Source: JBIOWF01 sp044868295 (GTDB lineage Bacteria; Actinomycetota; Actinomycetes; Streptosporangiales; Streptosporangiaceae). From it: a stretch of 29,956 nucleotides of DNA. The stretch is from positions 1 through 29,956 of the forward strand of contig JBIOWF010000277.1 of NCBI GenBank assembly GCA_044868295.1, read 5' to 3'. Positions within the stretch are counted from its first letter, which is position 1. Each line of letters begins with the position of its first letter. The notes under the pieces were generated by a model. The model worked only from the letters and a program-made list of their open reading frames with translations. It ran no database searches and was not told the DNA's origin. A program made the position numbers and the translations under genes. Below, in pieces: positions 8,409 to 16,467 of this stretch.

Positions 8409-10018
8409 TGGTTCTCCTCCTCTGCGCGGCCCGCCGCGGCGACCTCGTGCAGCAGCCGCTCGACCTCGGCGCGGGTCGTCTGCGGGTTGAGCAGGGTGAG
8501 CTTCAGCCGGACCCGGCCCGGACCTTCGCCCGGAAGCTCGGTGCGTCCGACGACCGCCCGGCCCTCGCGCAGCAGCCTGCGTCGCAGCGCCGCGTTCACT
8601 CGGTCCGTGTACGCGGGATCAGCCCCCTCGGGCAGGTAGCGGAAGAGGAAGGCCGTCAGGACAGGGGCGGCGTGCAGCTCCAGCCGGGGGTGCGCCCAGA
8701 CCACTTCGGCGGCGCCGCACGCCAGTTCGTGGCAGACGTCCACGAGCCGGCCCAAGCCCTCGCGACCCAGGGTGCGCAACGTGACGGCGATCTTGAAGGC
8801 GTCGGCGCGGCGCGTGGTGCGCAGTGAAAGGCCGAGCAGGCTGGGATAGCCGGCCTCCTCGTCGTCCTGCGGGTTGAGGTAGGCCGCCCGCCGCGCGAGC
8901 GAGGCGTACGTCTCCGCCCGCCGGACCAGGAAGACGCCCGCCGCGACCGGCTGCCACCCCAGCTTGTGCCAGTCCAAGGAGACTGAGTCGGCCAGCTCGA
9001 TTCCGCCGAGCAGCGGGGCGAGTTCGCCGGACAGCAGCGCTCCCCCGCCGTAGGCGGCGTCCACGTGCAGCCAGGCTCCGTGCTCGGCCGCCAGCGCCGC
9101 GCAGGTGAGCAGCGGGTCGACGGCGCCGGTGTCGGTGGTACCGGCGGTGGCCACGATCGCCAGCGGCAGTTCGCCTCGTGCGACACAGTCCCGCAGGGCT
9201 CGGGCCAGTGCTTCCGGCCTCATCCGCAGCTCGCGGTCGACCGGGACGGCGACGACCGCGTCCTCGCCGAGCCCCAGCAGGGCGGCCGATCGCTGCACCG
9301 AGAAGTGCGCGGCCTCGGAGGCGAAGATCCGCGGCCTAGGGCCCCCGCCGGGCACACCGCTCAGCTCGATCTGCCGGTCCGCCGCCCGGCCGAGCACGCG
9401 GTCACGGGCGAGCATCAGTCCCATGAGGTTGGACTCGGTTCCGCCGGAGGTCAGCACGCCGGCCGCCGCAGCCGGGTCGTACCCGACGAGTTTCGCCAGT
9501 TCCTGCAGCAGCAGGGTCTCCAGGACGGTCGCGGCGGGCGCCTGATCCCAGGAGTCCAGGGAGGGGTTGAGCGCGGATACGGCGAGATCGGCGGCGACGG
9601 CGACGGCCAGTGGCGGACAGTGCAGGTGCGCGGCGCAGGACGGATCGGCGGGGTCGGCGCTGCCATAAGCGAGCAGTTCGGTCAGCTGCCGCAGGGCGTG
9701 GTCAGCCTCCGCCTCGGCGAACACCCGGGCGACGTCCGCCGCCACCTCCTCGGGCGTACCGGCGGGAACAGGCCCGCCGCGCCGCGCGACGCCCTCGCTG
9801 AGTGCCTCCAGCACATCGTCCAGAAAGCGCCGTAGCGTTCCGTGGCCGCTCGGTCCTCCCAACAGTGCGGCGGTTCGCGTGTCCGCCACAGCATGCGCGG
9901 CTTGCGCGGTTCCCGCGTCGGCCACGGTTTGCGAGGCATGCGCGGTGTGCGTGGTTTGCGAGGCGTGCGCAGTGGCGTACTGGAGAACAGCCTCCGCTGT
10001 GTCGGAAGCCCCTGTCAT
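8405..10018 (-). CDS. ddc: L-2,4-diaminobutyrate decarboxylase (group II PLP decarboxylase)
   Basis: A fold-type I PLP decarboxylase of 537 aa (Pyridoxal_deC family). Landmarks are TSGGTESNLMG (190-200), HVDAAYGGG (318-326, PLP-ring aspartate D320) and SLDWHKLGW (347-355, Schiff-base K352). In clusters with a diaminobutyrate aminotransferase this family converts L-2,4-diaminobutyrate to 1,3-diaminopropane plus CO2, the amine of schizokinen-type siderophores. The ATG overlaps the aminotransferase stop by 4 nt (ATGA). The N-terminus is unusual: residues 15-50 are an Ala/His/Thr-rich low-complexity stretch with a 9-residue repeat (AHASQTxxx at 17-34). The call rests on family plus neighbour; other L-amino-acid decarboxylases share these motifs. 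Confidence 0.92.
   Translation of the reverse strand: MTGASDTAEAVLQYATAHASQTTHTAHASQTVADAGTAQAAHAVADTRTAALLGGPSGHGTLRRFLDDVLEALSEGVARRGGPVPAGTPEEVAADVARVFAEAEADHALRQLTELLAYGSADPADPSCAAHLHCPPLAVAVAADLAVSALNPSLDSWDQAPAATVLETLLLQELAKLVGYDPAAAAGVLTSGGTESNLMGLMLARDRVLGRAADRQIELSGVPGGGPRPRIFASEAAHFSVQRSAALLGLGEDAVVAVPVDRELRMRPEALARALRDCVARGELPLAIVATAGTTDTGAVDPLLTCAALAAEHGAWLHVDAAYGGGALLSGELAPLLGGIELADSVSLDWHKLGWQPVAAGVFLVRRAETYASLARRAAYLNPQDDEEAGYPSLLGLSLRTTRRADAFKIAVTLRTLGREGLGRLVDVCHELACGAAEVVWAHPRLELHAAPVLTAFLFRYLPEGADPAYTDRVNAALRRRLLREGRAVVGRTELPGEGPGRVRLKLTLLNPQTTRAEVERLLHEVAAAGRAEEENQ
9917..9970 (-). repeat. 27-bp in-frame repeat at the decarboxylase N-terminus
   Basis: Two 27-bp units encode AHASQTTHT and AHASQTVAD (residues 17-34). 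More decayed Ala/His/Thr-rich copies follow to about residue 50. The plus-strand core GGTTTGCGAGGC recurs 27 bp apart, at 9926 and 9953. Confidence 0.75.
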
Positions 10019-11406
10019 GCCCGCACGCCCCTCGCCGCCGTCACGGAGGTGATCGCGTCCGCCAGCCGGTCCAGTACGGCTTCAGCCTGCTCGTCGGTGA
10101 TGATCAGCGGTGGCAGCAGCCGGACGGTCGAGTCGTAGCGGCCGCCCAGCTCGACGATGAGGCCGCGCTCCAGGCACGCGGCCCGCACCTGCGCGGCCAC
10201 CTGCGGGTCGACCGTGCGGGCACCGCAGGAATCAGGCTCGGCCTCGGGGTCGACGAGCTCGACGCCGATCATCAGGCCACGGCCGCGCACGTCGCCGATG
10301 GCGGGCAGCTCGGCGCGCAGGCCCTCCAGCCGGGCCGTCATCCTGGCGCCGACGGCCGCCGCACGCTCGGCCAGGCCCTCCTTGGCGACGTAGCGGAGGG
10401 TCGCCGTGCCCGCCGCCATGGCGAGCGTGTTGCCGCGGAAGGTGCCGGTGTGGGCGCCGGGCAGCCAGCCGTCGTAGTCTTCGTGGTAGACGATCACAGC
10501 AAGTGGCAGGCTCCCGCCGATGGCCTTGGACATCACCATCGCGTCGGGCACGATCCCACTGTGCTCCACCGCCCAGAAGGCGCCCGTACGCCCCACGCCG
10601 GTCTGCACCTCGTCGACGATGAGCGGGATCTGGCGCTCAGCGGTGATCCGACGCATCTCACGCAGCCAGGTGTCCGGGGCGGGTACGGCGCCGCCCTCGC
10701 CCTGCACCACTTCGAGGATCATCGTGGCGGGCGGCACGACGCCGCCATTGGGGTCGTCGATCAGCCGCTCGGTGTAGGCCGCCGCCAGTTCGGCGCCCCG
10801 CTCCCCGCCGACCCCGAAGGGGCAGCGGTAGGAGTACGGATACGGCAACCGGGTCACGTCCGCGGCGATCCCGGGCACCGGCTGCTTGGTGGTGACGCCG
10901 CCGGATGCGGCCAGGGCTGCGGCGGTCATGCCATGGTAGGCGCCGGTGAACGCCAGCACTCCGCGTCGGCCCGTGACGGTCTGCATCAGCTTGAACGCGG
11001 CCTCGACCGCGTCGGTCCCGGCCGGCCCGCAAAAGTGGACGCGCGCCCGCTCGGCGAAGCCGCCGGGCAGGGTGGCGAACAGGGCGTCGACGAACTCGTC
11101 CTTCTGCGGGGTCGCCAGGTCCAGGACGTGAAGTGGCGCGCCGCTGGCGACCGTGCGTCGTAAGGCCTCCAGCACCACGGGGTGATTGTGGCCGAGAGCG
11201 AGGGTGCCGGCGCCGGCCAGGCAGTCGAGGTACCGGCGCCCGTCGGCGCCCTCGATGGTCATGCCCTGCGCACGGGCCGGAACGATCGGGAACGACCGGG
11301 CGTAGGTGCGGGCCGAGGACTCCCGGGCGCGCTGGCGCCCCAAAATGGCGTCGGCATTGCCCGCGGTACGGTCGACGGCTACGAGGTCGGTGGGAGGAAC
11401 GAACAT
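10015..11406 (-). CDS. dat: diaminobutyrate--2-oxoglutarate aminotransferase (class III)
   Basis: A class III PLP aminotransferase of 463 aa. Motifs are GPAGTDAVEAAFKL (127-140), PLIVDEVQTGVGRTG (261-275, with D265 for the pyridine nitrogen) and MSKAIGG (292-298, Schiff-base K294). It would transaminate aspartate semialdehyde with glutamate to L-2,4-diaminobutyrate, feeding the decarboxylase directly downstream. Homologues occur in rhizobactin (RhbA) and achromobactin (AcsF) clusters. A longer reading from 11439 adds 11 residues, but its ribosome site is poor. ATG 11406 has GGAGG 8 nt upstream and is preferred. The stop overlaps the next gene by 4 nt; a 100-nt gap separates this start from the upstream decarboxylase gene. 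An ectoine-type EctB role is unlikely in this setting. Confidence 0.93.
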   Translation of the reverse strand: MFVPPTDLVAVDRTAGNADAILGRQRARESSARTYARSFPIVPARAQGMTIEGADGRRYLDCLAGAGTLALGHNHPVVLEALRRTVASGAPLHVLDLATPQKDEFVDALFATLPGGFAERARVHFCGPAGTDAVEAAFKLMQTVTGRRGVLAFTGAYHGMTAAALAASGGVTTKQPVPGIAADVTRLPYPYSYRCPFGVGGERGAELAAAYTERLIDDPNGGVVPPATMILEVVQGEGGAVPAPDTWLREMRRITAERQIPLIVDEVQTGVGRTGAFWAVEHSGIVPDAMVMSKAIGGSLPLAVIVYHEDYDGWLPGAHTGTFRGNTLAMAAGTATLRYVAKEGLAERAAAVGARMTARLEGLRAELPAIGDVRGRGLMIGVELVDPEAEPDSCGARTVDPQVAAQVRAACLERGLIVELGGRYDSTVRLLPPLIITDEQAEAVLDRLADAITSVTAARGVRA

Positions 11407-11414
11407 GGTGCATG

Positions 11415-11419
11415 CCTCC
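11415..11419 (-). promoter_or_regulatory. ribosome binding site deciding the aminotransferase start
   Basis: GGAGG on the minus strand, 8 nt before the ATG at 11406. The competing ATG at 11439 has only a weak, distant AGGG. Confidence 0.7.
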
Positions 11420-11506
11420 AGGGCGTGAAGGGAGCGCATGCCGACGAAGAACCCTGAGAAGTTCTTACGGTCCCCAGGCCGGCGCGGCTCGGATCGACGT
11501 GGTGCC

Positions 11507-12751
11507 TCAGATCAGGTGACGCTCTGCGACGGGATGGCTGAGGAAGCGGTGCATGGCGAACTCCCACCCGTAGGAACCCGCGTACGGGAAGACGACGAGG
11601 TCCCCGGCGCGCACCCGATCCACCCGTACGTCACGCAGCAGGGTGTCCTCAGGGGTGCACAGTTCGCCGACGACGGTGACGGGTGTGTTCTCGGCCGCCG
11701 GGCGGTGGCAGTCTTCGGGCCAGCTCTCTACGGGCAGCACCGCGATGTTGTGGACGATGTCCCAGGAGGTCGGGAGCTGGAAGTGGTTGATGCCGCCGCG
11801 CAGGACCACGAACTCCTCGCCGTAGGACCGTTTCACGTCCGTCACCTCGGCGGCGTACCAGCCGCAGTCGGCGACCAGGAAACGGCCGGGCTCAAGCAGG
11901 ACCTTCACCCCTGGGGGGACATCGACCTGGCCGGCCAGCTCGCCGAAGCGGGCGACGGAGAAGGGCTTCTCACCTTCGAACCCGACACCGATGCCGCCGC
12001 CGACGTCGACATGCCGCAGGTCGATGCCGAGCTCCTGAGCGGTCCGGACGCTCCACTCGACGCACCAACGTAGGTAAGAGGCATGAGCCTCGGCGTCGAG
12101 GTTGTTGGACGCCGCGTGGATGTGAAAGCCGATCACATCCAGGCCGGGCAGCCGCAGCGCCTCGCGCAGCACCTCGGGCACATCAGGCTCCGCCACCCCG
12201 AACTGGGACGGAACACCACCCATGTGCAGGGAACCGCTGACCGGGATGGCGGCCGGGTTGACGCGGAGCGCCACCCTGGCACGGACGCCCTCCCGCACCG
12301 CGATGCGACTGATCCGGTGGAGCTCGAGCAGGCTCTCCGCGTTGATCGCCTCCACGCCGGCACGGACCAAGGCGGTGAGGACAGGAACCGATTTCGCGGG
12401 GCCGGCGGCGACCACCGGTACCGGGGCGTCCCCGATCAGCGGCTTTGCCGCGACCACGAGTTCGAGCTCCGCGCAGGAGGCGACCTCGAACCCGTCAACC
12501 TGCGGGGCGAGCGCCTGGACGATTCCGGGAAAGGAGTTCGCCTTCACGGCGTAGTAGACGGCCGCCCACTCCGGGAGTGCCGCCCGCAACTCTCGCGCAC
12601 GCTCGACGGCGACCGCGCCGTCGTACACGTAGGCCGACACCGGCGCCTCGGCCCGCGCCAGCTCCAGCAGCCGACGACGGACCGTACCGGGAAGTACGTC
12701 CACGGGGTAGGCGGATCGCGGGGCCGCGGATGGCGGCAACTGAATGGACAC
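11507..12751 (-). CDS. type III PLP-dependent decarboxylase (LysA/SbnH/AcsE/PvsE-like), first gene of the siderophore operon
   Basis: A 414-aa alanine-racemase-fold decarboxylase. Motifs are YYAVKANSFP (66-75, Schiff-base K70), FHIHAASNN (209-217), DVGGGIG (249-255, PLP phosphate), EPGRFLV (287-293), GELCTPEDTL (362-371, catalytic C365) and PYAGSYGWEF (389-398), so it should be active. Housekeeping LysA decarboxylates meso-diaminopimelate. Siderophore-cluster relatives act on amino acids or citryl-amino-acid intermediates: SbnH in staphyloferrin B, and AcsE and PvsE in achromobactin and vibrioferrin clusters. Its position as first gene, 51 nt from a perfect iron box, supports a siderophore role. 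The GTG start has GAGG 7 nt upstream. Unusually, the operon then has two unrelated decarboxylases. The family is certain; the substrate is not. Confidence 0.92.
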   Translation of the reverse strand: MSIQLPPSAAPRSAYPVDVLPGTVRRRLLELARAEAPVSAYVYDGAVAVERARELRAALPEWAAVYYAVKANSFPGIVQALAPQVDGFEVASCAELELVVAAKPLIGDAPVPVVAAGPAKSVPVLTALVRAGVEAINAESLLELHRISRIAVREGVRARVALRVNPAAIPVSGSLHMGGVPSQFGVAEPDVPEVLREALRLPGLDVIGFHIHAASNNLDAEAHASYLRWCVEWSVRTAQELGIDLRHVDVGGGIGVGFEGEKPFSVARFGELAGQVDVPPGVKVLLEPGRFLVADCGWYAAEVTDVKRSYGEEFVVLRGGINHFQLPTSWDIVHNIAVLPVESWPEDCHRPAAENTPVTVVGELCTPEDTLLRDVRVDRVRAGDLVVFPYAGSYGWEFAMHRFLSHPVAERHLI

Positions 12752-12801
12752 GGCTCTGCCTCGGGTCGGGGTCGGACGGCCGCGACTACGGCCGGACTTA
12801 C

Positions 12802-12820
12802 TTAGGTTAGCCTAACCTAA
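12802..12820. promoter_or_regulatory. perfect IdeR/DmdR-type iron box
   Basis: The 19-bp sequence TTAGGTTAGCCTAACCTAA is a perfect 9-1-9 palindrome and matches the actinobacterial iron-repressor consensus at every position. It lies 51 nt before the GTG of the first operon gene. Iron-loaded DmdR/IdeR bound here would block transcription of the siderophore operon, so derepression on iron starvation is expected. Confidence 0.95.
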
Positions 12821-12837
12821 TATGTTGACGAGGCCAA
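12809..12837 (-). promoter_or_regulatory. putative promoter of the siderophore operon
   Basis: On the minus strand a -35-like TTGGCC (12837-12832) and a -10-like TAGGCT (12814-12809) are separated by 17 bp. The -10 falls in the middle of the iron box, the layout expected for repression by occlusion. Neither hexamer is a strong match. Confidence 0.4.
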
Positions 12838-12936
12838 GGGACCGCCCATCCGCACCCTTTCGCTTCGCCGCGCGACGCCGCCAGCCCGGCACGATCGTTT
12901 CAGCGGCCGTCCAGGAACTTAACCAACACAGTTTAA

Positions 12937-12955
12937 TTAGGCAAGCCTTACCTAA
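12937..12955. promoter_or_regulatory. second iron box, 16/19 match
   Basis: TTAGGCAAGCCTTACCTAA matches the iron-box consensus at 16 of 19 positions, with both outer arms intact. On the minus strand TTGCCT (12944-12939) and TAAGTT (12921-12916) lie 17 bp apart, so it could repress a second, upstream promoter of the siderophore operon. Alternatively it controls the plus-strand regulator starting near 13261. Confidence 0.8.
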
Positions 12956-13029
12956 ATCCCCACCGATCAGCCCTAATGCGTTGCATGTTGGGCGTGGGGC
13001 ACCAACGGGGTCCGGTTCGAACACGCATG

Positions 13030-13160
13030 GCTCGCGGCGACCATCCCACGCGCTCGTTCCTCATCGGCGAGCCGGGCGATCCGCACGTACGCCCCGCGGA
13101 CCTTGAACGACCCGGCCCGCTGGAGGTTCTCGCACTTGAGGTGGACCGGCACCTCGACGC
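13030..13160 (-). pseudogene. fragment of a threonine dehydratase (IlvA-type) gene
   Basis: The minus strand encodes a run of about 44 residues with the blocks VPVHLKCENLQ, AGSFKVRGAYVRIARL and DEERARGMVAAS. These match the N-terminal part of fold-type II threonine/serine dehydratases, including the SFK PLP-lysine motif. The frame is closed upstream by a TGA at 13195-13197. It diverges right after VAAS, where the family continues with AGNHAQG, and has no start, so this is a remnant. It sits between the second iron box and the probable start of the SARP gene and marks a recombination or deletion scar. Confidence 0.75.
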
Positions 13161-13260
13161 CGGCCGGTTCCAGCCGCCGTGGTGCAGGTGCGCTTCAGCA
13201 GCTCCGACGGCCACCAGCGCCGGCACGTCGGCCGACCAGCTCGTGCTGCATAGTGAACGG

Positions 13261-16200
13261 GTGCGTGTCGACATCCTCGGTTCCCTGGTGCTGGACACCG
13301 CTACCGGCCCGACGCGGGTCGGGGGCGCGCGGCTGCGGGCGTTGCTGGCACGGCTGGTGCTGGACGCCGGGCGTGCCGTCCGGCCGGAGACCTTGGTCGA
13401 GGCGCTGTGGGGCGAGGCGGCACCGGCCGACCACCTGCACGCGCTGCAGTCGCTGGTGTCCCGGTTGCGGCGCGTCCTGGGCGACCCCGGGCTGCTCACT
13501 TTGGGCCCGGCCGGGTACCGGCTGGCAGTCGAGCCGGACGCGGTCGACGCCGTCCGGTTCGAGCGGCTGGCCCGCGCGGGTCGGCGCGCGCACGCGCAGT
13601 CCCGGCCCGCCGAGGCGGCCGCCACCTTACGCGAGGCCCTGAGCCTGTGGCGTGGCCCCGCTTTGGCGGACGTGCGCGAGGCACCGTTCGCCGCCGCCGA
13701 GGCCGAACGGCTCGAGCGGGCCCGGTTGGCCGCCCTGGAGGACCGGATCGAGGCCGACCTCGCTCTGGGCGTCGACTCCGACCTGGTCGCCGAGCTCGAG
13801 TCGCTGATCGCCGCGCACCCGTTGCGCGAACGGCTGCACGCCCAGCTGATCCGGGCCCTGGCGCTGAACGGCCGCGGCGCCGAGGCACTGGCCGCCTACC
13901 AGCGGATCCGCGGCCTGCTGGCGGAGAGTTTCGGCAGCGATCCCGGACCGCAGCTCCAGGAGGCCCACCTGGCGGTGTTGCGCGGTGAACTTCCCCGGGC
14001 CCGTGAGCTCCCCCAGCCCCGTGAGCTCCCCCGGGCCCGTCGATCGCACGGCAACCTGGACGTTCCGCTCACCAGCTTCGTGGGCCGCGACGACGACGTC
14101 CGCCGCGTGGTCGAACTGCTCGGTCGTGTCCGGCTGGTCACCCTGGTCGGTTCCGGAGGGGCGGGCAAGACCCGGCTGGCCAACACCATCGGGCGGCGGC
14201 TCACGCCGTCCGGCGGGGTGTGGTTCGTCCCGCTGGCCCCGGTCGGCGCGGACGATGTGCCCCGAGTGGTGCTCGACCTGTTGCGGGTGCGCGAAGAAGG
14301 CGTGCCGCCACGGCCTGTCACCCCGGGCGAGGTCCTGGACCGCCTGGTCGAGACGCTCGTGGACGACGATCTGGTGCTGGTGCTGGACAACTGCGAGCAC
14401 GTGATCGAGGCCGCCGCGACGCTCGCCGGGGCCCTGCTCGGCCGGTGCCCGAGGCTGCGGGTGCTGGCCACCAGTCGGGAACCCCTGCGGATCGACGGTG
14501 AGACCTTGCACCCGGTGCTCCCACTGGAGCTGCCCGAACCGGGGTCGACGGTCGAGCGGGCCCGCGCCTGCGCGGCGGTACGGCTGTTCCACGACCGGGC
14601 CGCCGCGGTGCGGCCGGGCTTCACTCCGGAAGGCAGCGCGTTGACGGCGGCGGTCGAGATCTGTCGCCGCCTGGACGGCCTGCCGCTGGCGATCGAGCTG
14701 GCCGCGGCACGGTTACGCGCCCTGCCGGTCGAGGTGGTCGCGGCACGGCTGAACGACCGGTTCCGGCTGCTCACCGGTGGCAGCCGTACCGCATTGCCGC
14801 GACACCGGACCTTGAGCGCCGCGGTGGCCTGGAGCTGGGACCTGCTCGACGCCGACGAGCGAGCGCTGCTGGAACGGCTGTCGGTCGTGTCCGGGACCTT
14901 CACCGAGGACGCGGCGGAGGCGATCGGCCGGGAGCTGTTGGTCGCGTTGGTCGACAAGTCCCTGCTGCACCTGGTAGAGCCCGCAGACCCGGTCGAGCCA
15001 CGCTACCGCGTGCTGGAGACCATCCGGGAGTACGGCCTCGAGCAATTGGCCCGGCGTGACGAGGTCGACGTCGCACGCGGGCGGCACGCCGGGTTCTTCC
15101 TTCAGCTTGCCGAGACCGCGGACCCGTACCTGCGCACGTCCGAGCAACTGCGCTGGCTGGCCCGCCTGTCCGCGGAACGGGACAACCTGTCGGCCGCGAT
15201 CCGCTGGGCGGTCGAGTCCGGCGACGCCGACCTGGCGGTCCGGTTCGGCGTCGCGCTGTGCTGGTTCTGGTTCCTGCGGGACCACCCGCCGGAGTCGCTG
15301 GACCTGCTCGGCCGGGTGCTCCAGGTCCGCGGCTCGACCGAGCCGCGGGCACACGCGCTGGTGGTCGCCGCGCACGCGCTCGCCACCACTGAGGCCGTCA
15401 GCGGGCCCGACGAGGCGGAAGCGGCCTTCGACCAGATCAGGAAGGCGCTGGAGAGCGTCGCCCCCGGCACTCACCCCATTCTGGAGATGGCTCGTTTGGC
15501 GCTCGCCGTAGGCGCGGGACACGATCGAGCCGCACCGGACATGCTCGATTCCCCGGACGAGCGGACGGATCCCTGGAGCAGGTCGTTGGCTCTGCTGGTT
15601 CGAGGCGTGCTGGCCATGAACACCGGGCATGCCACCGAGGCGACGGACGTGTTGTCGCGCGCGCTGACCGGCTTCGAGGAAGTCGGCGAGCGGTGGGGCC
15701 TGGCGATCACGCTGAGCACCCTGAGTTCGGCGTTGCAGCGGTCCGGCGAACCGGCCGGTGCGCCCGCCATGGCCGAGCGGGCCACCCGATACTTCCAGGA
15801 ACTCGGCATGCCCGAGCACACGATGGAGAACGAGGTGGCCGCCGCACTGCACGAGGCTCAAGCCGGCGACGTGGACGGCGGGCGGCGGCAGCTGACGGAC
15901 TTGCTCGACCAGGTCGAGCGGACCGGGACGGCGGAGTCGCGAACTCAGGTGCGCCTGGGCTTGGCACGACTGGAGTGGCGGGCCGGGCAGCCGGGGCCGG
16001 CCCGCGAACACGCCCGGGCCGGCTTGGCAGCGGCGCCACCCGGCCGGTCGACCACGCCGCTCCTGACCGCGTTGCTGCTGGGCGTGCTCGCGCAGGTGGA
16101 TGTCGCGGAGGGCTTCCCGGACAAGGCGGTACGCCGGCTCGACCACCCGGCGGTGCACCTGACGCTGACCTGGCATACGCCGGTCGCGGCCTCGATCGCG

Positions 16201-16467
16201 GTCGTGGTCGCCGCGATCGAGCTGTGCCGCGATCGGCCGGAGCGGGCGGGACGGCTGCTCGGGGTCGCCACCGCGCTGCGCGGCTGGGACGACCTCGGCG
16301 ACGCCGACACGCGGATGATCACACAGCGGGCCACGACCGCCCTGGGCGCCGCCGGGTTCGCGGCCGCGCACGCCGCGGGCGCGGCGATGTCGCGGGCCGA
16401 AGCCGAAGACCTGGTCTCCACGATCATCACCGCGCCCGGGGCCGGCCGCGCCGATCAGCCGACGTGA
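13261..16467 (+). CDS. SARP-type transcriptional regulator with NB-ARC (STAND) and TPR domains, AfsR-like
   Basis: A large regulator (1068 aa from this start). An OmpR-type winged helix covers about 1-92 (starting VRVDILGSLVL, typical for SARPs), a bacterial transcriptional activator domain about 98-243, and a Pro/Arg linker with a short repeat follows. The NB-ARC ATPase has P-loop LVGSGGAGKTRL near 296, Walker B LVLVLDNCEH near 372, LATSREPLR, and GLPLAIELAAARL. Degenerate TPRs fill the rest. Such proteins activate secondary-metabolite genes after nucleotide or ligand sensing. The frame is open from 12976, but that stretch holds a foreign fragment on the other strand, so GTG 13261 is preferred; its ribosome site is weak. 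It is divergent from the siderophore operon and could regulate it, though this is only positional inference. Confidence 0.88.
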   Translation: MRVDILGSLVLDTATGPTRVGGARLRALLARLVLDAGRAVRPETLVEALWGEAAPADHLHALQSLVSRLRRVLGDPGLLTLGPAGYRLAVEPDAVDAVRFERLARAGRRAHAQSRPAEAAATLREALSLWRGPALADVREAPFAAAEAERLERARLAALEDRIEADLALGVDSDLVAELESLIAAHPLRERLHAQLIRALALNGRGAEALAAYQRIRGLLAESFGSDPGPQLQEAHLAVLRGELPRARELPQPRELPRARRSHGNLDVPLTSFVGRDDDVRRVVELLGRVRLVTLVGSGGAGKTRLANTIGRRLTPSGGVWFVPLAPVGADDVPRVVLDLLRVREEGVPPRPVTPGEVLDRLVETLVDDDLVLVLDNCEHVIEAAATLAGALLGRCPRLRVLATSREPLRIDGETLHPVLPLELPEPGSTVERARACAAVRLFHDRAAAVRPGFTPEGSALTAAVEICRRLDGLPLAIELAAARLRALPVEVVAARLNDRFRLLTGGSRTALPRHRTLSAAVAWSWDLLDADERALLERLSVVSGTFTEDAAEAIGRELLVALVDKSLLHLVEPADPVEPRYRVLETIREYGLEQLARRDEVDVARGRHAGFFLQLAETADPYLRTSEQLRWLARLSAERDNLSAAIRWAVESGDADLAVRFGVALCWFWFLRDHPPESLDLLGRVLQVRGSTEPRAHALVVAAHALATTEAVSGPDEAEAAFDQIRKALESVAPGTHPILEMARLALAVGAGHDRAAPDMLDSPDERTDPWSRSLALLVRGVLAMNTGHATEATDVLSRALTGFEEVGERWGLAITLSTLSSALQRSGEPAGAPAMAERATRYFQELGMPEHTMENEVAAALHEAQAGDVDGGRRQLTDLLDQVERTGTAESRTQVRLGLARLEWRAGQPGPAREHARAGLAAAPPGRSTTPLLTALLLGVLAQVDVAEGFPDKAVRRLDHPAVHLTLTWHTPVAASIAVVVAAIELCRDRPERAGRLLGVATALRGWDDLGDADTRMITQRATTALGAAGFAAAHAAGAAMSRAEAEDLVSTIITAPGAGRADQPT

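Noticed and set aside
12976..13260. N-terminal extension of the SARP regulator (95 codons)
   Set aside because: The stretch has no SARP character, and its opposite strand carries a recognisable threonine dehydratase fragment; SARP proteins start at the VRVDILG motif.
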